Source of the DNA: Acidimicrobiia bacterium
GTDB lineage: Bacteria; Actinomycetota; Acidimicrobiia; Acidimicrobiales; JACDCH01
NCBI GenBank assembly: GCA_013694495.1
Contig: JACDCH010000628.1
Coordinates: 1 to 17,979, forward strand
Direction of reading: 5' to 3'
DNA: 17,979 nt
Shown here: positions 1 to 7,056 of the stretch, in pieces
How the letters are laid out: each line of letters opens with the position of its first letter
Numbering within the stretch: the stretch's first letter is position 1
Program-made: the position numbers and the translations under genes
The notes under the pieces: model-generated
Seen by the model: the letters and a program-made list of their open reading frames with translations, nothing else
Told to the model about the DNA's origin: nothing
Databases searched by the model: none

Positions 1-45
1 GCCAAGAAGAGCCCCGCCAAGCGCACGCCCCCCAGCACCCCCTGA
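1..45 (+). CDS. 3' end of an unidentified CDS with a Lys/Pro/Ala-rich tail
   Basis: Frame 1 reads AKKSPAKRTPPSTP followed by TGA at 43-45. Only the last 14 codons are present, so no function can be given. Basic, Pro/Ala/Lys-rich C-terminal tails of this kind are common on actinobacterial nucleic-acid-binding and membrane proteins, but that is only a loose analogy. The gene converges on serA, whose stop lies 19 bp further on. A short GC-rich inverted repeat (AGCGGC at 45-50, GCCGCT at 61-66) sits between the two stops and could act as a weak two-way terminator. Confidence 0.5.
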   Translation, partial: AKKSPAKRTPPSTP

Positions 46-64
46 GCGGCTCGCCGGCGCGCCG

Positions 65-1633
65 CTACTCGCCGGTCAGGACGTTGACCGACAGCAGGCC
101 GGGCACGTCGCGCAGGACGGCCTGCACCGGCTCGGGCACGGCGGGCGTCGTCGCCAGCACCTGCATGGCCGCCGCCCCCTCGGCGCTGTGGCCGAGGTGC
201 ATGTCGTCGATGTTGATGCCGGCCTCGGCCAGGGTCGTGGCCACGGCGGCGATCATCCCGGGCCGGTCGTCGTTGCGCACGACGAGCAGGTGGCGGGCCG
301 GGGGGAGGTCGACGTTGAGGTCGTCGATCATCACGACCCTGGGGTCGGAGCGGGGGCCGATGAGCGTGCCGGCGATGGCGTGGCCGCCGCCCCGCACGGT
401 GACGAGGTTGACGTACTCAGCCGTGGCCGGCGTCGACGAGGAGCGCACCTCGAGGCCGCGCTCGGCGGCGATCTGCGGGGCGTTGACGTACGACACCGAC
501 TGCTCGGTGCGCCCGCCGAACACACCCTTGAGCACCGAGAGCGTGAGGATGCGCGTGTCGTAGTCGGCCAGCTGGCCCTGGTACTCGACCTCGAGCACTG
601 CCGGGATGCCGTCGGTCAGCGACGACCACAGCCGGCCCAGGCGCTCGGCAAGCGGCAGGAACGGGCGCACGGTCTCGCTGGCCTCGGCCGCCGAGACGTT
701 CACGGCGAAGGGCACGAAGTCGCCGGCCAGCGCGAGCTGCACCATGTCGGCGATCGTGTCGCCGGCCTTGTCCTGGGCTTCACGTGTCGACGCCCCGAGA
801 TGCGGCGTGACCACCACCTCGTCGAGCTCGAACAGGGGTGAGGCGGTGGTGGGCTCCTCGGCGAACACGTCGAGGGCCGCGCCGCCGACGGCGCCGTTGC
901 GTATGGCGGCGGCGAGGGCGGCCTCGTCGACGATCCCGCCGCGGGCGACGTTGACGATGCGGATGCCGGGCTTCGCCTTGGCCAACAGGTCGGCGCCGAT
1001 GAGGCCCACGGTCTCCTTGGTCTTGGCCAGGTGCAGGGTCACGAAGTCGGCCCGCTTCATGAGCTCCTCGAGGTCGAGCAGCTCGATGCCGAGGGCGCGG
1101 GCCCGGTCGGCGGACACGAAGGGGTCGTGGGCGACGAGGCGCATCCCGAACGAGTGCGCCCGCTGGGCGACGAGCTTGCCGATGCGGCCGAGCCCGACGA
1201 TGCCGAGGACCTTGTCTGCGAGCTCGACGCCCTCCCAGCGCGACCGCTCCCAGCGGCCGGCCTTGAGGGCGGCGTGGGCCTGGGGCACGTTGCGGGCCTG
1301 GGCCAGCAGCAGGGCCATGGTGTGCTCGGCCGCGGACAGGATGTTCGACTGGGGGGCGTTCACGACCATGACGCCGCGCTCGGTGGCGACGTCGACGTCG
1401 ACGTTGTCGAGGCCGATGCCGGCTCGACCCACGACGACCATCGCCGGGGCCGCCGCCAGCACCTCGGCGGTCACCTTGGTGGCGGACCGGATGATCAGCG
1501 CGTTGGCGTCGGCCACCGCGCCGAGCAGCTGCTCTGCCGACAACCCGAGCTGCACGTCGACGTCGTGGCCGGCGGCGCGCAGGCGGTCGAGGCCCCCCTC
1601 GGCGATCTCCTCGGACACGAGCACCCTGGCCAT
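65..1633 (-). CDS. serA: D-3-phosphoglycerate dehydrogenase
   Basis: This cytosolic enzyme oxidises 3-phosphoglycerate to 3-phosphohydroxypyruvate with NAD+, the committed step of serine synthesis. The 522-residue product has the long actinobacterial form: a split catalytic domain around a Rossmann fold (GLGRIG at about 147-152), catalytic Arg231 (in NVARGG), Glu260 (LDVFAEEP) and His278 (TPHLGAS), an intervening allosteric substrate-binding domain (about 320-440), and a C-terminal ACT domain (about 447-520, LLVVRNDDRPGMI) that in relatives binds serine for feedback inhibition. The open frame continues 165 codons upstream, but homology begins at MARVLVSEEI, so ATG 1633 is used. No Shine-Dalgarno is visible. 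A CACCAT hexamer ends 8 nt before the ATG, which fits a leaderless start. It is divergent from the oxidoreductase at 1706. Confidence 0.96.
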   Translation of the reverse strand: MARVLVSEEIAEGGLDRLRAAGHDVDVQLGLSAEQLLGAVADANALIIRSATKVTAEVLAAAPAMVVVGRAGIGLDNVDVDVATERGVMVVNAPQSNILSAAEHTMALLLAQARNVPQAHAALKAGRWERSRWEGVELADKVLGIVGLGRIGKLVAQRAHSFGMRLVAHDPFVSADRARALGIELLDLEELMKRADFVTLHLAKTKETVGLIGADLLAKAKPGIRIVNVARGGIVDEAALAAAIRNGAVGGAALDVFAEEPTTASPLFELDEVVVTPHLGASTREAQDKAGDTIADMVQLALAGDFVPFAVNVSAAEASETVRPFLPLAERLGRLWSSLTDGIPAVLEVEYQGQLADYDTRILTLSVLKGVFGGRTEQSVSYVNAPQIAAERGLEVRSSSTPATAEYVNLVTVRGGGHAIAGTLIGPRSDPRVVMIDDLNVDLPPARHLLVVRNDDRPGMIAAVATTLAEAGINIDDMHLGHSAEGAAAMQVLATTPAVPEPVQAVLRDVPGLLSVNVLTGE

Positions 1634-1705
1634 GGACGCCGATGGTGGCATGACCGCCCGATCGGCCCGAAAACGGTCGCCGGACGCACTGCGTACGGTT
1701 CGGCC

Positions 1706-2590
1706 GTGCGCGTCGCCGTCGTGGGAGCCGGGATGGCCGGGCTGTGCGCGGCGCGATCGCTCGCCGATGTCGGCCACGAGGTGGTCGTGCACGAGGCCGC
1801 CAACGAGGTCGGTGGCCGGCTCTGCACCCGGCGGGTCGGGGATGCGACGTTCGACTCCGGGGCGCAGTTCTTCACCGTGCGCAGCGACGAGTTCAGCGGG
1901 CTGGTCGACGGGTGGCTCACGGCCGGCGTCGTTTTCGAGTGGTGCCGGGGTTTCGGGTCGGCGCCGGACGGCTACCCGCGCTACGCCGGCCGCGCCGGGA
2001 TGGCCGACATCGCCGTCCATCTCGCCACCGACCTCGACGTCCGCCTCGGTTCCCGCGTCGACGACCCGCACGCGCTCGACGCCGACGCTGTCGTGGTCAC
2101 CGCCCCGGGCGCCGCCGTCGAGTGGCACCGCACCATCGCCCTCCTCGCCGTGCTCGACCGGTCGCCGGGGCTACCGGCGCCGGGCGCGATCCAGGCCCCC
2201 GCGGCGCCCTTCTCGTTCGTGGCCGACAACCAGGCCAAAGGGATCTCCGCGATCCCCGCGGTGACGCTTCACGCCGGGCACCGGCTGTCCGACCGCCACT
2301 GGGACGACGAGGGCGCCGTCGACGCCCTCCTCACCCTCGCCGTGAGGGAGGGCGTGCTCGGCGACGCGGCGGTCGTCGATGCCAGGATCGACCGTTGGGC
2401 GCACGCCGGCCCGGTCCGCCCGTTGGCCGAGCGGTGCGTGGTGGTCGACGAACGGGTCGTGCTGGCCGGCGACTGGTGCGGCGGGCCGAAGGTCGAGGGG
2501 GCGGCGCTCTCGGGTCGGGCCGCGGCCCGGGCGGTCACGACGCGAGGACCGGCTCCACCCGCTCCCGACCTCGGGACCGGGCTCGCTTGA
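1706..2590 (+). CDS. Renalase-like FAD-dependent amine oxidase/oxidoreductase
   Basis: The 294-residue protein starts almost at once with the FAD-binding Rossmann motif VAVVGAGMAGLCAARSL (GAGMAG at 7-12), followed by the second dinucleotide signature NEVGGRL and DSGAQFFTVR at about 50-59, which is typical of the renalase-like/COG3380 group. The C-terminal VLAGDWCGGPKVEGA segment is the second FAD contact of amine-oxidase folds. Characterised bacterial renalases oxidise off-pathway NAD(P)H isomers; whether this one does is inference. At 294 residues it is somewhat short for the group. GTG 1706 is chosen because it places the Rossmann strand at the N-terminus; TACGGT ends 6 nt upstream, consistent with a leaderless mRNA. 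The last 56 bp overlap the 3' end of the convergent diguanylate cyclase gene. Confidence 0.85.
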   Translation: MRVAVVGAGMAGLCAARSLADVGHEVVVHEAANEVGGRLCTRRVGDATFDSGAQFFTVRSDEFSGLVDGWLTAGVVFEWCRGFGSAPDGYPRYAGRAGMADIAVHLATDLDVRLGSRVDDPHALDADAVVVTAPGAAVEWHRTIALLAVLDRSPGLPAPGAIQAPAAPFSFVADNQAKGISAIPAVTLHAGHRLSDRHWDDEGAVDALLTLAVREGVLGDAAVVDARIDRWAHAGPVRPLAERCVVVDERVVLAGDWCGGPKVEGAALSGRAAARAVTTRGPAPPAPDLGTGLA

Positions 2591-3791
2591 CGACGTACAT
2601 GGCTGCGTCGGCGGCCGCGAGGAGCGCTGCCGCGTCGTAGCCGACGGTGGTCGTGTCGGCTCGGCCGATGCTGGCGGGGCAGTGGACCGCGGTGCCGGAC
2701 GAGATCGTGATCGGCTGGGCCAGGACGGCGTCGAGGCGCTCGATGAGGCCGTTCGCCTCCGGATCGTTCGGCTGGTACACGATCACGAACTCATCGCCGC
2801 CGAACCGAGCGACACGGTCGGCTCGCCGGACCGTCGACCGCAAGCGGTGGGCGACCTCGCACAACACGATGTCGCCGGCTTCGTGGCCGTGCTCGTCGTT
2901 CACCGACTTGAAGGCGTCGAGATCGAGGAAGGCGACGGCGAGCACGTGCTGGCTGCGCTCCGCCCGTTGGATGTCGGCGTCGAGGAACTCCTGGAACAGG
3001 CGTCGGTTGGCCAGCCCGGTCAAGGGGTCGCGGAGGGCGAGCGCGGCGAGCTCCGTGTGGAGGTGGCGCAGCTCGGTGACGTCTCGGCTCACCCCCTGGA
3101 GGCCCCCCCGGATCGGCGTGAGCTGCAGCTCGCCGACCACGAGCGTGCCGTTCGCGTGGCGGAAGCAGAAGTCGCTGCGGTCGGGCAGCGGGTGACCCGC
3201 GAAGGCCCGATCGACTTCGGTCCGGGTCCGGGCGTCGAGGATGTCGAGGAAGCGGGAGAAGTCCTCGAGGAAGTAGGACGGCGGGTAGCCGAGGACGGTC
3301 TCGACCGAAGGGCTCATGTAGTCGAAGTGAGGGTGGGGCTCGAGGAGGAACCGCCAGACGACGTCCGTCGCCTTGTCGGCGAGCTCGCGGAAGCGAGCCT
3401 CGCTGGCGGCGAGGTTCAGCTCGGCGGTGTGCCGCCCGGAGACGTCCCGGCCGACGGCGAGCACCTCGGGACCGTCGGCGCCGGCCACGTACTGGTCGAC
3501 CCACTCGACCCACTGGCCTGGGGCGTTGGGCGCAGGGCGAGGGGCGTCGTCGACGACGTGGGGGTTGTGGGGCCCGAGGCGGCCGACCTGCGCCCGGAGG
3601 CCGGCCCACTCCGACGGGGACAGGAAGTCGTGCAGCGTGCGGCCGATGACCTCCTGCGGGCGGAGTTCGTGACCGGCGGCCCATGCGACGTTGCTGTACA
3701 CGATCGTGAGGTCGTCGAGGCGGTACCGGACGACGCGTTCGGGCAGTTGGTCCAGCGTCTCGGCGCAGCCCCGGTAGAAGGCATCGTCCAT
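2535..3791 (-). CDS. Diguanylate cyclase with two PAS-type sensor domains
   Basis: The 418-residue protein makes c-di-GMP from two GTP. Domains in order: an N-terminal PAS-like domain (about 8-118), a second PAS with a PAC-like end (about 130-240, EARFRELADKATDVVWRF to GGLQGVSRDVTE), then a GGDEF domain (about 250-412). The active-site motif is intact (FGGDEF, 331-335). The RxxD inhibitory-site pattern is present five residues earlier (R322-R-A-D325), so product inhibition is expected. No EAL or HD-GYP domain and no transmembrane segment is seen, so it is likely a cytosolic sensor; its ligand is unknown. ATG 3791 is chosen because homology starts there; the frame stays open upstream through the aminotransferase gene. 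GAAAAT ends 6 nt before the ATG and an 8-bp inverted repeat overlaps it. It lies 86 bp downstream of the aminotransferase gene on the same strand. Confidence 0.93.
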   Translation of the reverse strand: MDDAFYRGCAETLDQLPERVVRYRLDDLTIVYSNVAWAAGHELRPQEVIGRTLHDFLSPSEWAGLRAQVGRLGPHNPHVVDDAPRPAPNAPGQWVEWVDQYVAGADGPEVLAVGRDVSGRHTAELNLAASEARFRELADKATDVVWRFLLEPHPHFDYMSPSVETVLGYPPSYFLEDFSRFLDILDARTRTEVDRAFAGHPLPDRSDFCFRHANGTLVVGELQLTPIRGGLQGVSRDVTELRHLHTELAALALRDPLTGLANRRLFQEFLDADIQRAERSQHVLAVAFLDLDAFKSVNDEHGHEAGDIVLCEVAHRLRSTVRRADRVARFGGDEFVIVYQPNDPEANGLIERLDAVLAQPITISSGTAVHCPASIGRADTTTVGYDAAALLAAADAAMYVVKRARSRGRERVEPVLAS

Positions 3792-3797
3792 GGCGTC

Positions 3798-3821
3798 ATT
3801 TTCGGCAGGTGTGGCCGAAAA
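3798..3821 (-). promoter_or_regulatory. Candidate operator/promoter of the diguanylate cyclase gene
   Basis: A perfect 8-bp inverted repeat, TTTTCGGC (3799-3806) and GCCGAAAA (3814-3821) with a 7-nt spacer, lies 7 nt upstream of the cyclase ATG. On the minus strand the proximal arm runs into GAAAAT (3803-3798), a 4/6 match to TATAAT ending 6 nt before the ATG. The symmetry and its overlap with the -10-like element suggest a dimeric repressor site; this is inference. There is no U-run, and the site lies upstream of the gene, so a terminator is less likely. Confidence 0.45.
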
Positions 3822-3877
3822 CGTGAGGAAAGTTCCGTGCAACCCGGGTGGGTGACGCGGTCGGCCGGCGCTCGGGG

Positions 3878-5074
3878 TCAGCCGGCATCGACCGCGTCGG
3901 CGATGCGGGTGAGGCCCTCGACCAGGTCGTCGTCGCCCAGGGCGAAGCTGATCCGCGCGTAGCCGGGGGTGCCGAAGGCCTCGCCGGGCACGACCGCCAC
4001 CTTCACCTCGTCGAGCAGGACGGCCGCCAGGTCGGCGGTGGTGTCGGCCTTGCGCCCCTTGATCGGGCGGCCCAGGAGGCCGGTGAGGTTCGGGTAGGCG
4101 TAGAACGCGCCCTCGGGCTCGACGCAGGTGACGCCCTCGATGCCCGACAGGATCCGGTGGGCGAGCTTGCTGCGCCGCTCGAAGGCGGCCCGCATCTCGG
4201 CGACGGCGTCGAGCGGGCCGGCGACAGCGGCGAGCGCGGCGCGCTGGGCGACGTTCGAGACGTTCGACGTCGAGTGCGACTGGAGGTTCGTGGCCGCCTT
4301 GATCACGTCGGCCGGGCCGAGCATCCACCCCACCCGCCAGCCGGTCATGGCGTAGGTCTTGGCCACGCCGTTCACGATCACGCAGCGGTCGAGGAGCTCG
4401 GGCACGAGCGCCGGCATAGAGGTGAACTCGTGGTCGCCGAAGGTCAGGTGCTCGTAGATCTCGTCGGTGACCACCCAGATGCCGTGCTCCACGGCCCAGC
4501 GGCCGATGGCCTCGACCTCGGCCCTCGGGTACACGGCACCGGTGGGGTTGCTGGGCGAGACGAACAGCAGCACCTTCGTGCGGTCCGTGCGGGCCGCCTC
4601 GAGCTGGTCGAGCGACGCCCGGAACCCGGTGCGCTCGTCGGTGGGGACCTCGACGGTGGTACCGCCGGCCAGGCCGATCGCCTCCGGGTACGTCGTCCAG
4701 TACGGCGCCGGGACGAGCACCTCGTCGCCCGGGTCGAGCAGCGTCTGGAACGCGTTGTACACGGCGTGCTTGCCGCCGCAGCTGACCAGCACCTGGGCCG
4801 CGGGCAGGTCGACGCCGCTGTCGCGCACCGTCTTGGCCGCGATGGCCGCCTTGAGGTCGGGCAGGCCACCCGCCGGCGTGTAGCGGTGGTTCGCCGGGAT
4901 GCGGCACGCCTCGATGGCGGCCTCGACGATGTGGGCCGGGGTCGGGAAGTCGGGCTCGCCGGCGCCGAAGCCGATCACCGGCTCGCCGGCGGCCTGCAGC
5001 GCCTTCGCCTTGGCGTCGACGGCCAGGGTGGCCGACTCGGCGATGGCGGAGATTCGGGCGGAGATCCGGTTCAC
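3878..5074 (-). CDS. Pyridoxal-phosphate aspartate/aromatic-type aminotransferase (class I)
   Basis: This is a fold-type I aminotransferase of the actinobacterial aspartate aminotransferase (Ib) group, moving the amino group of aspartate or a related amino acid to 2-oxoglutarate. Signatures are FGAGEPDFPTP near the N-terminus, NHRYTPAGGLPDLKAAIA, PAPYWTTYPE, FVSPSNPTGAVY, TDEIYEHL (cofactor Asp and Tyr), the Schiff-base lysine in NGVAKTYAMTGWRVGW (Lys239 from the chosen start), and the substrate-binding Arg in GYARISFALG. The start is uncertain. GTG 5074 gives 398 residues and has AACTAT ending 8 nt upstream. GTG 5092 adds six residues, and ATG 5119 or 5125 would overlap serC. Exact substrate preference cannot be read from sequence; aspC or aspB are usual names. 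The neighbouring ser and ilv genes suit a general amino-donor role. Confidence 0.93.
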   Translation of the reverse strand: MNRISARISAIAESATLAVDAKAKALQAAGEPVIGFGAGEPDFPTPAHIVEAAIEACRIPANHRYTPAGGLPDLKAAIAAKTVRDSGVDLPAAQVLVSCGGKHAVYNAFQTLLDPGDEVLVPAPYWTTYPEAIGLAGGTTVEVPTDERTGFRASLDQLEAARTDRTKVLLFVSPSNPTGAVYPRAEVEAIGRWAVEHGIWVVTDEIYEHLTFGDHEFTSMPALVPELLDRCVIVNGVAKTYAMTGWRVGWMLGPADVIKAATNLQSHSTSNVSNVAQRAALAAVAGPLDAVAEMRAAFERRSKLAHRILSGIEGVTCVEPEGAFYAYPNLTGLLGRPIKGRKADTTADLAAVLLDEVKVAVVPGEAFGTPGYARISFALGDDDLVEGLTRIADAVDAG

Positions 5075-5099
5075 GGGCTGCGATAGTTGCACCCCGATG
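5072..5099. promoter_or_regulatory. Candidate shared bidirectional promoter for serC (+) and the aminotransferase (-)
   Basis: The two divergent start codons leave no room for separate promoters. The only AT-rich core is at 5082-5088. On + it reads GATAGT (5082-5087, 4/6 to TATAAT) and predicts a start near 5094, next to ATG 5097. On - it reads AACTAT (5088-5083, 3/6) and predicts a start near 5076, next to GTG 5074. The predicted starts are 18 bp apart. No convincing -35 was found on either strand. Confidence 0.4.
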
Positions 5100-6233
5100 C
5101 CCCCCGCTCCGACCGACATCCGCATCCCGCCCGACCTCCTCCCCGCCGACGGCCGCTTCGGGTGCGGTCCGTCCAAGGTCCGGCCCGAAGCCGTCGAAGC
5201 CCTGGCCAAGGCGGGCGCCGACTACCTCGGCACGTCCCACCGCCAGGCCCGGGTCCGCTTCGAGGTGGGGGCCCTCCGCAACGGCCTCGCCGAGCTGCTG
5301 GCGCTGCCCGACGGCTACGAGATCCTGCTCGGCAACGGGGGCACCACGGCGTTCTGGGACGCGGCCGCCCTGGGGCTGATCGAGGCGCGCAGCCAGCACC
5401 TGAGCTTCGGCGAGTTCTCGGCGAAGTTCGCCGCCGTCACCGCCGCTGCCCCGTTCCTGGGCGAACCGACCGTCATCAAATCGGACCCCGGCAACCACCC
5501 CGAGGCCGTGGCCGAGGAGGGCGTCGACGCGTACTGCCTCACGCACAACGAGACGTCCACCGGCGTCGCCCTGACCGTGACCAGGCCCGCCGGCACCTCG
5601 GCCGACGACGCCCTCGTGCTGGTCGACGCCACGTCGGCGGCCGGCGGGTTGCGGGTCGACCTGGGCGAAGCCGACGTGTACTACTTCGCCCCCCAGAAGT
5701 GCCTCGCCGCCGACGGCGGGCTGTGGCTGGCCGCGGTGTCACCGGCGGCGCTGGCCCGCATCGAGCGCATCAAGGCGTCGGGCCGCTGGCTGCCGTCGTT
5801 CCTCGACCTGTCGATCGCCGTCGAGCAGAGCCGCCTCGACCAGACCTACAACACGCCGGCGCTGGCCACGATCCTGCTGGCCCGCGAGCAGGTCGACTGG
5901 CTGTGCAACAACGGCGGGCTCGAGTGGGCCGCCTCGCGCTGCGACCGCTCGGCGACCACGGTCTACGACTGGGCCGACGCCCACCCCCTGGCGTCGCCGT
6001 TCGTCGCCGATCCGGCCCAGCGGTCGCACGTCGTCGCCACGATCGACCTCGACGCCGCGGTCGACGCCAACGTCGTGAACGCCGTGCTCCGCGAGAACGG
6101 CATCGTCGACACCGACGGGTACCGCAAGCTCGGCCGCAACCAGCTCCGCGTCGCGCTGTTCCCGGCGATCGACCCGGCCGACGTCGAGCAGCTCACCCGG
6201 TCGATCGACCACGTCCTCGCCGCGCTGACCTGA
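5097..6233 (+). CDS. serC: Phosphoserine aminotransferase
   Basis: It converts 3-phosphohydroxypyruvate and glutamate to O-phosphoserine and 2-oxoglutarate, the second step of serine synthesis after SerA. The 378-residue protein opens with the phosphate-binding motif DGRFGCGPSKVRPE (about 18-31), followed by YLGTSHRQ, LGNGGTTAFWDAA (cofactor phosphate contacts), the cofactor Asp in LVLVDATSAAGG (Asp178) and the Schiff-base lysine in YYFAPQKCLAADGG (Lys201). Overall it resembles the mycobacterial-type SerC rather than the enterobacterial form. ATG 5097 gives an N-terminus of the expected length before DGRFG. The frame stays open upstream only because it shadows the opposite gene. GATAGT ends 9 nt before the ATG. 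No serB is present in the window. The stop lies 19 bp from that of the convergent thioesterase gene. Confidence 0.95.
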   Translation: MPPAPTDIRIPPDLLPADGRFGCGPSKVRPEAVEALAKAGADYLGTSHRQARVRFEVGALRNGLAELLALPDGYEILLGNGGTTAFWDAAALGLIEARSQHLSFGEFSAKFAAVTAAAPFLGEPTVIKSDPGNHPEAVAEEGVDAYCLTHNETSTGVALTVTRPAGTSADDALVLVDATSAAGGLRVDLGEADVYYFAPQKCLAADGGLWLAAVSPAALARIERIKASGRWLPSFLDLSIAVEQSRLDQTYNTPALATILLAREQVDWLCNNGGLEWAASRCDRSATTVYDWADAHPLASPFVADPAQRSHVVATIDLDAAVDANVVNAVLRENGIVDTDGYRKLGRNQLRVALFPAIDPADVEQLTRSIDHVLAALT

Positions 6234-6252
6234 CGGGGCGCCGCGGCGGGGG

Positions 6253-7029
6253 TCAGCGGGGCGCGATGACGGCGGTGGCGTGGGTGGTGCCGCCGACCTG
6301 GAGCCACAGCGACAGCGCGCCGTCGGTCCACGCCCACGCCATCTCGACGTGATCGCCCGGCTCGATGGGCTTGGCGAACTCCAGGGTCGCCCGGTGGGGG
6401 CCCGCCGCGAGGGCGGGCCGCTCGGCGAGGACCTCCTCGACGGCGGCCCAGTACGCCGCGTTGTTCACGTGGCCGAGGACGTCGAGGTCCGTGCGGCGCA
6501 GGGGCCAGGGCCGGCGGTCGGCGGCGGCCGACGGCGTGGGGTCGAGCACGAGGCGCGAGGTGATCGTGCGTCCGGCCGCGGCGGTGCCGTACAGCTGGAG
6601 GAACGAAGGGTCGAGGCGCTTCGGGAGCATCGTCGCCAGGTCGACGTACACCCACAGGGCGTTCGCCTCGATGCGGCCGCCCCGGTGGCCCTCGATCGAC
6701 ACCCGGCGCTCCGCCCAGCGCGCTCCCGTGCCGCCGCACCAGGTGGCCAGCGCGACCCGCTCCATCATCCGAGCGGGGACGAGCACGTCGAGCTCCGTGC
6801 GTCGCACCACCCACGAGCCGTCGTCGACCAGACCGGAATCGCCGCTGTCGTCGTTCGAGACGTCGTGGAGGTAGCGGGCGGCGGCGTCGAGCCGCAGCCG
6901 CCCCGTGGGATCGGCGTCGCCGAGGCGGACCCGGCGCTCGGCCCGGTACACGCGGGCCGTCGGATCCGCGGGGAGGAGGACGAGGTCGGTCGACGGCGAC
7001 CCGTCCCCCTCGGCGGCCCGTTCCGACAC
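6253..7029 (-). CDS. Acyl-ACP thioesterase-like double-hotdog protein
   Basis: The 258-residue protein contains two hotdog repeats. The first begins around 29 (VYRAERRVRLGDADPTGRLRL) and the second around 175 (RPWPLRRTDLDVLGHVNNAAYW). The second carries the DxDxxGHVNNxxYW signature of acyl-ACP thioesterases (FatA/FatB-like, PF01643 group), in which Asp, Asn and His residues of this segment form the catalytic set. It probably releases free fatty acids from acyl-ACP or acyl-CoA in the cytosol; chain-length preference cannot be read. GTG 7029 is chosen because it is the first start after the divergent ligase gene and CAGGAT ends 7 nt upstream; GTG 6951 would still leave the first hotdog nearly whole. 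It is divergent from the fadD-like gene by 27 bp, suggesting linked control of acyl release and activation. Confidence 0.82.
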   Translation of the reverse strand: MSERAAEGDGSPSTDLVLLPADPTARVYRAERRVRLGDADPTGRLRLDAAARYLHDVSNDDSGDSGLVDDGSWVVRRTELDVLVPARMMERVALATWCGGTGARWAERRVSIEGHRGGRIEANALWVYVDLATMLPKRLDPSFLQLYGTAAAGRTITSRLVLDPTPSAAADRRPWPLRRTDLDVLGHVNNAAYWAAVEEVLAERPALAAGPHRATLEFAKPIEPGDHVEMAWAWTDGALSLWLQVGGTTHATAVIAPR

Positions 7030-7056
7030 GCCGATGATCCTGGCAGACTCGCCGCC
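7030..7056. promoter_or_regulatory. Compact divergent promoter region, thioesterase (-) and fadD-like gene (+)
   Basis: Only 27 bp separate the two GTG codons. On +, CAGACT (7044-7049) ends 7 nt before GTG 7057. On -, CAGGAT (7042-7037) ends 7 nt before GTG 7029. Both match TATAAT only at the key A2 and T6 plus one more base, so each call is weak alone. They agree with the spacing seen at other starts in the window and imply leaderless or near-leaderless mRNAs. Confidence 0.3.

Noticed and set aside
2535..5546. A single 1003-residue minus-strand frame covering the diguanylate cyclase and much of the aminotransferase and serC regions
   Set aside because: Only its last 418 codons (from ATG 3791) resemble a protein family. 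The upstream part is Arg/Gly/Pro-rich and antisense or out of frame to two well-recognised genes.
6234..6252. Palindrome CGCCGCGGCG between the serC and thioesterase stops as a bidirectional terminator
   Set aside because: At 10 bp with no loop and no U-run on either side, it is within chance expectation for this base composition.
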